Shown: piece by piece, positions 34,021 to 45,709 of the stretch | Layout: every line of letters begins with the position of its first letter | How positions within the stretch are numbered: position 1 is the stretch's first letter | Source of the DNA: Siphonodentalium dalli | Taxonomy: Eukaryota; Mollusca; Scaphopoda; Gadilida; Siphonodentaliidae | Length of the DNA stretch: 64,000 bases | Direction: 5' to 3' | Assembly (NCBI GenBank): GCA_032622095.1 | Contig: CP136067.1 | Location: 135,785,990 to 135,849,989 of the forward strand | Notes under the pieces: model-generated | Seen by the model: only the letters and a program-made list of their open reading frames with translations | What the model was told of the DNA's origin: nothing | Database searches by the model: none | Position numbers and translations under genes: made by a program

Positions 34021-34371
34021 AATATTGTGACACAATATTTAAGAACCATCGACTAACTGGATATAATAACCTCATTTACTTTACTTTTATGGCATGGACA
34101 ATATTTAAAATTTAGGTACCAATAACTTCTGTAAAATAATGATTTCTTCAAAATTTCAGCATCTTATCCACGATATCATTTCTCAAGATAATGAGAGGAG
34201 AATAATTGTTCTTTATTCGTGAAATTTAATGATTATTTTCATTTAGAAAGGCAACTGCCCATATATAAATAATTTTCTATATTTGATAATTTTAATGTAA
34301 TGCGTGTTGGTCAATGCAAATTGGGCTGAAATGAGTTCTTGCTCATGGGTTCAAAACCAAGTTAAAGCTGA

Positions 34372-34701
34372 CCACCATATCTCTTAACACTGTGGTCTCA
34401 TTCAATTGATTGCTCCCTGTTTGAGTGGACTACATTGTATATCAGCATTTGTTTCCATTGGGCTGGACTATATGTGACTGCTTTATTCTTCATTATAATA
34501 CATGGGGGTATGATGCTATATTATGCAATACAAAATCTAACTCAACATTATGATACAGATGAAGCTTCCTCTCGAACAGCCATGACAATAAACTATTTGG
34601 TGATGGGAGTTTTGTGTGAAATTGTTAATTATTCTAGCAGTTTTTGGTACCGAAAGGGACAAAAAAATAAAATAATATGTTCAACCACTCAAATGTATTA
34701 A
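34372..34701 (+). other. Open segment with membrane-like translation, unrecognised
   Basis: A frame open from a TGA at about 34369 to a stop at 34699-34701 (about 109 codons) contains hydrophobic stretches (LYVTALFFIIIHGG, INYLVMGVLCEI) and a basic tail (WYRKGQKNK). It looks more protein-like than its surroundings but lacks an upstream ATG and clear splice acceptor, and I recognise no family. It could be an exon, a pseudogene fragment or chance in AT-rich DNA. Confidence 0.2.
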
Positions 34702-34742
34702 AATCCATTGTTTCTCTATAATTGCTCAGATTCTATAGATAA

Positions 34743-36807
34743 TGGCTGCGGACACACGTACCACAGTAGCGATGTCATAGTAGGTGTGACAATTTATTAT
34801 GGTGGAATTTGGTGACAATCGGTCGTCATAATTAACATGCCGATTGATTGATTGTTTATTTGCAAAGCCAACATTTAAGTTGGAACATAGCCAAAACATA
34901 TATATACATATATACACAGAAACAGTTTATACAAACAATTTATACGTTAACAATTATCATTATAATATTTTCGTAACAAATCCACCATAATACAATAACT
35001 GTACACAGCACTTATACATAAGATTCATTAACAATTACCTTGCATAAGTATGCAATTCCCAATTTATGGATGTGTCGCATTACACACACACACATATATA
35101 TATATATACACATACAAACATACATGTATATATATTTCATCTGTGTATATAATATTATATTTAAGAAATCTTTTTCAATGCCAATTTAATAAATATGCTC
35201 AGTCTTTTCAGAACGCTCATGTTTTCAAGAGAAAGTAGTCCATGGAATTTATTTCGGTTTGGTTTATCCCAATAATATTTTGGAATATATAATTCACGTA
35301 AGTTTTTTAGCTCTTGGCATATGATCATAAAATGGTATTCATCACATGGGCTATTGCTGCACAAAACACAGTTTAAATCATTATTATCTTTTCCTTTCGT
35401 CCATCTATTCTTTTCAACTGGTAATTTATGGTTTGATGTTCGTATTTTCAGTAAGAAGTTAGATAAATGGGCTGGCAAATATACTAGATATCGATTCATT
35501 TTTATCGAGTCCTTAATGTTGCTGTAGAATATTGCTCTGGTATAGATGAGGACGACTTCAGACTGGCAAAAAGATTACGTTCATAATTTTCAATCAGTTG
35601 ACTTTTTATGTATCTTAACGCTGTTCTGCTTAGCGATGACTGACTTGACCAAATGTGGTCCATGTTTACTTCGTGAAGAATCCCTTCCACAAAGCTAATC
35701 CATTTGATCTTGTCTTTTAATACGATATTGTCATCATGTACATACCTCAATAAAAGAAATATGTTCTTTGCTAGTTCTGACCCATCATGACTCACTAGCT
35801 TTGACCAATACGATAGTGCTCTATATTTTATTTCTATTGATATCGGGTGCCTTCCAAGTTCTGCATATACCATATAGTTAGGTGTACTCGATTTCATTGA
35901 CGTTATAATTTTACAAAACTTAAGGTGGAGCGTCTCTAGGGCCTGTATTCTTTCGAAACACCAGACCTCACTTCCGTATAGCATAATTGGCAGAATCATA
36001 CAATCGAATAGTTTCAGCGAAATATCGATAGGTAACTTGAGTTTGCGAATTGTTTTCAATAAACCATACATTGCCTTTGTCGCAGTATTTGTGGTACTCT
36101 TTATGGACTGACAAAATCTCCCATTGTAGAAAAATTGAATCCCAAGATATCTGAATTCTTTTATAATTTGTATTTCCTGCCCTCTGTATGTGAACATAGC
36201 AAGCCATGTCGCCCTCTGCAAATTCGCACAATGAGTCTACCAAGCTCTGCCAGCGACGGTCGATATCTCAAGGATGTATCTACCTGAATGTCTTGTCGCT
36301 GTTGATCTTCGCTCAACACGCAGTGTTATATTTTGCATGCTAACACACAAGTCCATTTGATAGCTTAATTAATAGCACATTTCTGTCAACAGCTATGATT
36401 GTTCTTATCCATGAATTTAATATAAGTAGATAAACATGCATGCATTGCGATCATATAAAAAAAAACGTACCACACACATGATATGTGAGTCAATGAGGAA
36501 TTGCCACCAGGCCACGGTCAAACACAATTCTGGACGATCTATCGTGCAATTATATATATCGTAGCGAATACAAATTAGCAAAACGTAATAAGAGGAATTA
36601 GTCTGGGGAAACTTGAATGAGTTGAGTTCAACCTTGGTGAAACGCAATTGGTTAATTGGTCCAGTCGACTCATTGTGCGGATACTCAGCGGGCAACATGG
36701 CTGGCTATGGCATAATAATTATGACGAACAATTGTCACCAAACTCCACCATAATAAATTGTCACACCTACTATGCCATCGCTACTGTGATACGTGTGTCC
36801 GCAACCA
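34743..36807. mobile_element. 99-bp inverted repeats enclosing a LINE fragment
   Basis: 34743-34841 (TGGCTGCGGACACACGTACC...) is the near-exact inverted complement of 36709-36807 (...ACGTGTGTCCGCAACCA). Between them lies a minus-strand LINE whose 3' tail starts immediately inside the left arm. The simplest reading is a foldback MITE that received a LINE insertion next to its left arm. No clear target duplication is seen outside the arms. Confidence 0.75.
34842..36243 (-). pseudogene. 5'-truncated, frameshifted LINE (C-terminal RT region and 3' UTR)
   Basis: The minus strand encodes, in order, SLCEFAE (36215-36243), a KEFRYLGIQF motif, GSEVWCFERIQALETLHLKF, SSTPNYMVYAELGRHPISIE and, in the next frame, a cysteine/histidine region NCVLCSNSPCDEYHFMIICQ. 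These match the C-terminal portion of CR1/L2-type non-LTR reverse transcriptase proteins. The polymerase core is absent. There is a break near 36215 (frameshift, probably with loss of some residues) and another frameshift near 35535. The 3' UTR ends with AATAAA and (CAAT)n, at 34842-34860. It cannot make an active protein. Confidence 0.85.
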
Positions 36808-36879
36808 ATTGATACAAGAAAACCATAATCAGAAATGGGAACGCCCTCAAGATCATATTATTAGCCATAAATATAAATT

Positions 36880-38810
36880 ATAATATAAAATATATTGGTT
36901 ACATGAATTCACCGCCTCAGAATTCCGTTAAAACAACTAATCCTTCGAATTATTACAAACAACTACGGCTTATTACTGAAGGTTTCTCATTCACCACACC
37001 AGAAAGCTTCTAAATGCGGATAACAAAATCGGAGGTATTGTGTTCCCGCCAAGAGTGCATGGTCCAGCCATTGTTCATACCTAAACATCGAAAGCAATTA
37101 ACGCGGTCATAATTGTTACGTACTGCAACTATAAGACATCCAGAGGATACACACCCCACGCAAACCCGAAATGTGTTGTCCTGTGAGAAATCCCATCGCT
37201 ATAGCTCAATTTGACACGGCCAGATTAGACTTCCTACAATATCCATAAACAAGATCATATATTATATACCCATGATTTTAATTATAGAATATAAAATATA
37301 TTGGTTTCGCGAATGACCAACTCAGAATTCCGTTAAAATAACAATAACAACCAGCACCTAATTAACGAACCAGCAGCCGACTCGGCCGTCTCCGATCACA
37401 ACCATCAGTGGGCTGCAGAACGAAAAATATCTATAAAAGTTTAAATATAAGACTTACAAATTATCTTTTAAATTTCTTTTATTGGTAATTGACATAGCTT
37501 GTCACAAACCAAAAATCAACATTATTGACATAATAATGTAAAGGACAATAAACGAAATTGAAATTCCCAACTACACCTTTTACCGGTGATCGGCCTCCTG
37601 ATCGCGCAGTTCGACTTTTAAATAAATAAACCGGAAAAAACAATTTTCTATTTATAAAAGTCCCATCGGCCCACATGTTTCTAATACTTGGCCACCAGTA
37701 TACACCCGATGCGCGTGAATGAGAAACTCAAGATTTTTCGCCTGATAGATCCAGAGAAATTCTTTGTTGAAAATCTCTTGCCATTTTGGCTGGATTTATG
37801 CAAAACGTGCGTCCCCCCTTAAATTCCATAGTCATATACGTCATATGCAAATGTAATTGAACCTGCCTGATATGTCCCCAGCCATCTCTGTGTATTAATT
37901 AATTAGTACATCAATAACTAGTCTGGAGACAGTGCTAAATAGACACGTCCGTTTAGCAACAGTTAATTATGCTATCCGACCTGTTCGAGCAGACGAATCC
38001 AAACAAGATTACACCGCTATCGACAATCAAAAGCTTCCAGGGGCAATTTACACGATAATTGAATGTAAAAGCGCCACAAAATTAGTTCCACAACAACCTT
38101 ATCTGATCAATTTATGCATTTGATCACCGATACGGCTGTACACGTGATTGATGATTGTGTAACGTACATCACGTACTCGATGCTTGATAGCTCTATAATG
38201 TGTTATAAAAGTCGCTCATTAATAGCCAAGGGCTACTGATACTTCGCAGTGGAATTATGGGTATTTTCCGGATGAATTGTGGGTAGATACAGGAGACCTA
38301 TTGCTCGTTCAATTAAATTGTTTACTTTGATGTGACCAGATAGCTATAATTAAGCAATCAAACGCCACTATTAATTCATCAGTGTGTACCAATGGTCATA
38401 ATGTTTGTGGAACCTGTTAGGCGTCCCGGAAGTTGTCAAACGGTGGGCGTTACAAATTGGAAAATAAATTTAGGATGTCGCTAAATAAGAGGTATTAGTC
38501 TTGGGAAACTTGAATGATTATTCAACATGCCTGAAATAATAGGAATGCCAAAAAAGACAGCCCCAAACTCTCAGAACCGTTAAATATGTACCTTATTTTA
38601 TATTTTCTTGGCCAATTTTCTTTTAAAAAAAAATCTGATTTCGGTATAACTTTTCGTTTTACCCATGTACCAACTTGAACTCGGAAGTTTTAAGTTTTAT
38701 ATTTTGTTACAAACGATAGGACCCAACTCAATTTCCTCGACCTATTTAATTGCCAGCACAACAATGAAGTGTACATATGCTATGACCCACCACAATACAG
38801 ACGGCGTATA
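36880..38810. other. Stretch without recognised genes
   Basis: It contains a direct repeat of about 60 bp (around 36878-36940 and 37283-37345, sharing TATAAAATATATTGGTT and CTCAGAATTCCGTTAAAA). Otherwise I see only AT-rich DNA with short uninformative frames. Confidence 0.45.
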
Positions 38811-38851
38811 AATGCAGATTAATGACATGAAATAGGAGTTCGGGGAACATA

Positions 38852-39024
38852 CAGTAATGCCCAAAGGAATTGACCACTTAACCACAGCAGAATTATGGGT
38901 AATTTTTCAGGTTTTAGTCGGAAATATGGCTTGTTGCCATTCATCGCCATATTTCCGACTAAAACCTGAAAAATTACCCATAATTCTGCTGTGGTTAAGT
39001 GGTCAATTACTTTGGGCATTACTG
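38852..39024. mobile_element. TA-flanked palindromic MITE, family J copy 3 (173 bp)
   Basis: Ends CAGTAATGCCCAAAGGAATT and AATTACTTTGGGCATTACTG bounded by TA. The element is an almost perfect palindrome around GTTGCCATTCATCGCC, with arms containing CACAGCAGAATTATGGGTAA. Frames of 118 and 90 codons crossing it in opposite directions are mirror artefacts. Confidence 0.9.
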
Positions 39025-39045
39025 TATGAACGGTCTCCACTCTCC

Positions 39046-39700
39046 AGGCGCTCAACTGCCAATGTCTTGCGACAGAGGAGTTTCCAGGATATCCTCGTAC
39101 CTTTCTGTCCCAAAAACTCACTTCTATAGATATCCCAGGAATGGTCAGGGCGAGTTTACGTTCAATTAACAGCAAACATGTTCGAAGAATGTAACATTTT
39201 GAGGGTTACTTGACGCACTCTGAAAGGGTGTGTGGCAATTTCCGTGTGTGGATATAGCCAAATCAACATGCCTAGGTAGAATGCCAGGCGTGGTGTCAGT
39301 GGAAGGTCCAAGCGGGAGACTCTTTTACCGGATGATGGAAATTAAAGTTCTGGCAAGTTGTGGTTCAATACCGCCATTTCTACATACGACCAGTGCGCTG
39401 TCGTATGGCGAGTTGGTTTTCCGGGTTATCCTAGTACCTTTCTGTCACAGAAACTCGCACCTAGATATTCCAGGAATGATCAGGGCGAATATGTTTAATT
39501 GATGGCCAAGATGTTCGACGAAGGTGACAATTCGAGGGTTATACACGAACTTGCCGCGCATTCTGAAAGGGTGTGTGTTAGTTTCCTTGCATATATGTGG
39601 GTACATAGCAAGCTCCTCATGCGTATATAAAGGTAAAATTCAAGGCGGTTAGAGGTCCATGGGGGTCCGGGCGGGTGGATTCTTTTACGAGATGATGACA
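39046..39700. repeat. Tandem repeat, about 340-bp unit
   Basis: Blocks GTACCTTTCTGTC (39098 and 39434) and TGAAAGGGTGTGTG (39221 and 39566) recur at 336-345 bp spacing, with AGACTCTTTTACCGGATGAT in between. A third partial unit lies at 40185-40345 (CCCCAGAAACTCGCTCCTAG). Confidence 0.75.
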
Positions 39701-39891
39701 ATTACCACCAACAACACCAGCAGTGGCTCCACCCTTTCGGCTGCGGCGATTGCATATATATTAAGAAAACACAGGAGGAAATGGCCGACAACAAAAGAGC
39801 ATTGGTTGCGATCGAAAATAAACAAAAACTAAAATAATTTCCAGAGACCAGATCCAAAACAATAAACAACAACAATAACAACAAATTATCT

Positions 39892-39994
39892 TATGCCCCA
39901 CAGGCGCTCGTATATAGGTAGTACCCACCCACCACCCCATCCCGCCATCCATAGTATCTTATGTGCCGCAGGCGCTCGTATATAGGTAGTATTC
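39892..39994. repeat. Two direct copies of a 37-bp block
   Basis: CTTATGCCCCACAGGCGCTC plus GTATATAGGTAGTA at 39892 recurs at 39958 with a single-base difference (CTTATGTGCCGCAGG). Confidence 0.8.
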
Positions 39995-40860
39995 AAATTC
40001 GGAAGAAAGAGACAATAAGCAAAGAATACGGATAATGCTTGACACAGTCTATTTTTCTTGTTTTGTCGTTTATTGATGGATTTTATATGATTCTAATTTC
40101 AAAACCCCGAGAGAGATTTCATTACATTAAAGGGTATACGGGTCATTCGAATCCCCCCGCGTCCACCCCCCAAAACACAAATAAACCACTATGGCAAGTT
40201 GGCAGTTAAAAGCGCCATTTATATACGACCGGTGTTATGCTGTCGAATGGATATTGGGTTTTCGGGGTACACTCGTGTATACGGTTCTGTCCCCAGAAAC
40301 TCGCTCCTAGATAATCCAGGAGTGATCCGGCCGTAAAATTGCAGCAAATTTGAAATATTGCGCCTTTCTTCGGTGATTCCGATAGAAAAATTATAATTGT
40401 CTCTCGTCGACAAAGTCAGGTAGCACAATTCACTTCTCCCACAGAAACATACGACTGACAAATAAAAGGTTCGTTCCGCATATTTTCTCGTAAAGGACCA
40501 GAACGGTCGGCAGATAGTTATCTCAAAGTCTTCAAGATATGCCTAATATATCCACATGATACAGCTCAGTACGGTCTGGACCTGTCTTTGAAGTTCCCTA
40601 AACGTCCAGCTGGGAGCACGTGCTATAAAAGGTTCAAGTATCCCAAGAGTATGTTTGCTTACCGGAACTTACACCGACCAGGTTGAGAGCCACACATGTG
40701 CTTGCGCAATGCAAATTAATGAAGACGTTTAATTGCCCCCAATAATTCACTCAGTGATGGAAGTGAAACTCAACACTTGATTTTATCGTAAGCGACCAGT
40801 TGTTGCCATCCTTTGATCCGTATTCTGGAGTATTAAGACCCTATAATTTCCGTATTAACG

Positions 40861-41130
40861 GACATGGCTAATTCGAACTTCCAAATATTGTCCATTCAAT
40901 TTGAAAGGAGATATAAAAAATGGGTTTATAAATACATGTAATATTGATATACGGCTTCCCATGCTCTGAGAAATACTTGCTCACAACAATTTTCCAGCTG
41001 TTTTCAATTTTTCGCATATATAGAAGTGAAATAAATGCTCTTTATTTCTACCATATTAGGAATAGACTTACAATTAAGGAACGCTGTTTCATGATCAATG
41101 CCGAAGAAAGTTCGGGACCCAAACATTCTG
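40861..41130 (+). repeat. Dispersed repeat family D, copy 2
   Basis: Shares ACATGGCTAATTCGAACTTC, ATTGATATACGGCTTCCCAT, AAATGCTCTTTATTTCTACC and CGGGACCCAAACATTC with the copies at 1356 and 56520. The 3' portion is missing. Confidence 0.65.
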
Positions 41131-42142
41131 AATTCGATCACTTGAATTAGTCTTTCTGCATGTGGAATAATTTTTTTTTTTTTGCCGAACAATTGTATCG
41201 TCTGCCATTCATTAATAAATATTAACATCCGATAATAAATATTTGCCCAGGATTCGAGAATACCATTTGGCCGATAATCAGCCATATAATATAATATAGA
41301 ATCGGTCTTTATAAATTTGAGGAGGGGGGTAGCGTATTTATCGATATGTGTTGGTCCGTGAAACAGCTTAATTTAAACATTCAAACCGCAAAGTGCTTTA
41401 AAATGACAAGTCACGGAATAGGCAGCCAGTGACGGCCATGTCTGGAGGGTGACTTAGACACAAAAATGAACATACATGTGGAATTTCTGCACCTCCTTCA
41501 GTTGATCAAGCAATTTTTTCAACTGATACCTCAAACTTTCCAATCTTCAAATCAAACACCGGTTGTGACTGGAAGGTTTCTACCTGATGGCCATTTCTGT
41601 TTATAATGTTGACTGAATGTAGTGAATTTATTAAAATCTTTGTTCAAAACAACACATTTTTCAATATATATTTAAAATGAGTGGTTGAGTGGTTTTGACA
41701 ATTCCATTTTGTTTACATGTTATATATAAATGATCTTTTCAATAAAATTTAGATTTTCATTTGATTCATTATCTATTCCTATGGGATCAAAATGTTTGGA
41801 AACTAAAAAAAGTAATCGGTTACATTTTACTAAAGTAATTATAATGTAATCAGTAACCGTAATCATAATAATGTAAATCAAAAGTAATTGTAATCGTAAT
41901 CGATTACATTGGAATGCAATCACACAAATCTTGATATGTTCGTTGAAAATATTTATCAATATATAAATATTTTCTGTCAGATATATCAAACTTCTGGTGT
42001 TTCAGGCATGTTATATTGGCGGTTATTAGAAGTGAAAAAAACAAATTTTTTATTTATCAGGATGTTAATATACCATGGTAATATCTTTCTCGACCAGTTG
42101 GTGCTCATCATTTGAGCATCCGTATTTTCATATTAATCAATC

Positions 42143-42425
42143 AATTAATGCAGCATATAATACTGTTCCGCCAAAACCATCGGAATAAGATAATAAATAT
42201 CCCAAATCGAATACAATTGCATGCATATGAGAACAGAAAGTTTATTTCTGGCCGATATATCCAATATTGTCAGAATCTCAAGTAGAGGTGGGTCTGATAT
42301 AAACGATGCATTATGTCCTGCCAAATCATCGCTATAAGACAATACATATCCCAATCTAATACAATTATACATGCATATGAAAACAGAATGTTCCTTCTGT
42401 CGTAACAACCAATATTTACACTCAC
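42143..42425. repeat. Diverged tandem duplication, about 150 bp
   Basis: CCGCCAAAACCATCGGAATA...AATACAATTGCATGCATATG and CTGCCAAATCATCGCTATAA...AATACAATTATACATGCATA are consecutive copies. Confidence 0.7.
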
Positions 42426-42626
42426 ACATGCATTCGCGTTGTGGAACATTGATACAGGACGTCGGTTGGTCGAAATTAGGTCACATGACGTCGCGAGCTG
42501 ACACCAACTTGCATCCATTTTTGTGTAGACGCAACTTGCTCCGAGCCACGATAATAACGTTGGAAATGGACGCTTAAAACTCTTTTAATCTGCCAGTTGA
42601 CTCAGTTGAGTGTAAATATAAGTAAT

Positions 42627-42745
42627 GAATGTTGATTTTGTTGCGTCCCATAGAGTATGGATGCAAGTTGGTCGTTCCACACAAAATGTCAGACCAACTT
42701 GCATCCATACTCTATGGAACGCAAGCAAATCAACATCCATTTCTT
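42627..42745. repeat. Long hairpin
   Basis: ATGAATGTTGATTTTGTTGC...AGTATGGATGCAAGTTGGTC pairs with GACCAACTTGCATCCATACT...CAAATCAACATCCAT across a 19-nt loop, with about 48 bp of stem. A related single arm lies near 42500 (CACCAACTTGCATCCAT). Confidence 0.8.
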
Positions 42746-42789
42746 AAATGTCTACATCAAAACAGTCACCGGCGTTGTCAAAAATATAT

Positions 42790-43060
42790 TTAGCGTCAGT
42801 TTGTTATGTTGGACTATATAACACCACGTAATCGACCTAAGGTTGCGTGTATATATGTTCCAATGTCAATAAACTAACGTTATGCCCATGACACTCGACT
42901 CATCCATTCTACTCTTATCATTTCAATGATTGAAATTACATATTCTCGCCAAAGATATGACCATTATGAATCTACGAATCACATATTATGGCCTATATGA
43001 CTCCCATAAACAATGTCAACACGAAGTTGTGTGATATCATTCTCTCACATTATGACACGC
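42790..43060 (+). repeat. Family K, copy 1
   Basis: Starts TTTAGCGTCAGTTTGTTATG and runs to CATTCTCTCACATTATG. Direct copies at 44645-44930 and 46795-47065 share ATGATTGAAATTACATATTC and ATAAACAATGTCAACRCGA. Confidence 0.75.
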
Positions 43061-43696
43061 TTGTTCCTAGAATTACGTTGTTTCTGCTGTTCCATATTTG
43101 CATATTTGTATGGAACGTACCGTATGGAACATACGTTCCATGCGCATCCCGTTGACGTCACACGACGTTCGCTTCAACGATGAAACCAACTGGAACCAAC
43201 TGCTATGGGGAATTCCTGATGAAACCTTTCAAAGAAACACAAAATTATTTCGCATTGTTTATTTCTACATAGCCGCGACAAAACGCTTTAATCAGGATTA
43301 ATTGCCCGGCAATATACCTTCAGATATATACAGCAACAATGCAACATGAGTATAACGATTAGACGTCATGGCCCGTCCTCATTTCATATGTATACAGAGA
43401 GACGATTGGCAATTAACACACTCAGTCCACACTCTTACCATTACAACTTCCATCTTCTTTATTTCCAGTTATGTATTAAACCACAATTGTAAATACTCTG
43501 TCATCTTGTAAACAAATACTGTAATTCAACCTTGTATCGGGAGAAGGGTCTCCTGTAAATTTCTGTAACTTGTACCCCAATCCCTTTGTAAATTGAATAA
43601 TTCACAATAAAATATGTTTAAAGTAACCATGAAACCGGAACTATAAAATAAAAGCAGCATCACACATTGACAAAAGAAGCCTTGTATGATCGTGCC

Positions 43697-44083
43697 TTAA
43701 CCCTTTACTCAACAATCAGGCCAAAACCGGCCAAATAAAGCTTCAACAGCCTAAAATATCTTCGGTCTGCCTCAATAGAACCATACAAATATGGATATCA
43801 TTGGAACCGGCTCCTTGACCACATTGTGATAGTTACAGTCATGCCCTGTGCCAATGCATTCTCTTATATATGCGAGTCGACCATAGGTCGCCTCGCATAT
43901 ATAAGAGAATGCATTGGCCTAAAAAACACTTTTTACCATTTTTTCTTACATTCTTTAACAATTTTATAATTTTTAATGTGTTAAGCCAATGCATTCTCTT
44001 ATATATGCGAGGCGACCTATGGTCGACTCGCATATAATAGAGAATGCATTGGCACGGGGCCCTTATGTTGGGTAAAGGGTTAA
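43697..44083 (-). mobile_element. TTAA-flanked hairpin MITE, family A copy 3
   Basis: Reverse orientation relative to the first copy. Ends TTAACCCTTTACTCAAC and GTTGGGTAAAGGGTTAA, with both 69-nt palindromes present (one base lost in the second: CATATAATAGAGAATG). Confidence 0.9.
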
Positions 44084-44142
44084 TACACCTTGTAAGTAGG
44101 TATTTTTTAATTGGCGGATTCTATGACGGGTGGCGTGTAATA

Positions 44143-44262
44143 AACACAGAACGACACGCGTGTGAATGGGTTTGTTGATACCCTTGTGTCATCGCGGAAT
44201 GATTCGTGTAGTATCAAAACTTCAATTAACACACGTGTCGTTCTGTGTATTTATGGGCTATA
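44143..44262. repeat. Hairpin repeat
   Basis: AATAAACACAGAACGACACG pairs with CGTGTCGTTCTGTGTATTT across about 75 bases that contain an inner pairing (GATAC with GTATC). A small MITE is possible. Confidence 0.7.
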
Positions 44263-45003
44263 TCAACTTCTTAACATCGAAGATAAAATTATTCTGAAAA
44301 TTTTAGCTGAATTTATTGAAAAAAAAGTGTTGTACATGTAACTAACTACCTTAAACCAGACGTATTTTCGACGAAAGCGCGATATCAACTTTCAGCCATC
44401 ACATATCGACTCAAATTTAGGTTGAAAGAGTTATTTGATTGACAACGCTATCGGCTGCGGCTTCAGTGTGAAACGTCATACGCCACGCTGGGCGCAGCTA
44501 TCCATTAATACGGACAGGAAGTTGTCCATGTACAACCAAGGAATGAGTGAAAATAGTGAAATCGCAACCAGGGAAGTGGAAGATTCCGATGTAGACGACA
44601 CGTGTAGCCTGTTCACTAACACCCGTCGCTTAGCGTCCTCAAAAATAATTTAGTGTCAGTTCATTATGTGGGATTATAGCACAGCGCCACTTTAATTATA
44701 CTTGCGTGTATATACCTGTATGCTCTAATATCTATAAACCAAGGTTATGCGCATGACACACGACACATACCATTCTGTTCTCATCAGCTTCGTGATTGAA
44801 ATTACATATCGCCATCATAAACATGTCCATTATGATCTATACGATTCACAGAGGATAGCTTATGACTTCCATAAACAATGTCAACGCGAAGTCATGTGAC
44901 ATCATTCTCTCACATTATGCTCCATATGAACTTCTTAACATTGAAGATGAAATTATTTGAAAAAAAATTATTGAAAAAAGTGTTGTATGTGTAACTAACT
45001 ACC

Positions 45004-45505
45004 TTAAAACCACGTGAGGCCTTAGTTGTCGAAAATATTCATATCTGTTCTAATCACCGTACACATAAAAACATTAAAACGCGTACAGTTTCGTTCATAT
45101 ATACCATGACCATCACGTAAACAGCGTGTTATCATAAAGACCTACTATATTTTACCTAAGCAAGAGCCTGATTGTGTTACAGAAGACAGCACAATGCTAC
45201 TGGCTAATCACACACAAATAGCATAAACGCTCTTTATTAGTTCCATATCAGGAATTCACCAACAAAGAACGCTCTTTATGTTTACCATCATAATATAAAC
45301 AAACACCAGAAAAGTTACTTTTTATGCTTTTGTTTACATAACAATGGTCAAACATTTGACAATAGCATACTGTTTATGCGATATTTCTTATTTGTATACT
45401 GACAAAGTCTGTCTACATTTTGATGTTCTCTCTGTTTGTGGCGGTTTTTGACGGGTGGAAATATTTTCACAGGATACCCACCACCAAGGCCAACCGTACC
45501 TTTAA
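45004..45505 (-). mobile_element. TTAA-flanked MITE, family B copy 2
   Basis: Between CTACC-TTAA and TTAA-CGTATATACG, 502 bp, ending in GGCCAACCGTACCTTTAA. The duplicated segment upstream has CTACC-TTAA-ACCAGACGTA without an insert at the equivalent place. Confidence 0.88.
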
Positions 45506-45709
45506 CGTATATACGATGATAGGACGACGGTAACTTTCAGCCACGCTATATCTACTCAAATTTATGTTGGAAAGTGGTTGTTGGTTGACAAGGCTTTCTG
45601 TGGTTTCAGTGGGAAACGTCTTACGTTAGGCTAAGCGCAGCTCCCGTGCACAACCGGCTGACATTCATACTTTAGGAAGGAAGTATAAGAGAAAATATTG
45701 ATATAGCAA

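Noticed and set aside
33718-34056. 112-codon Arg/Glu-repeat frame
   Set aside because: It is a GA microsatellite translation.
38819-39175. 118-codon frame on the minus strand and 90-codon frame on the plus strand
   Set aside because: Both are readings of a palindromic family J MITE, so they encode the same peptide in mirror positions.
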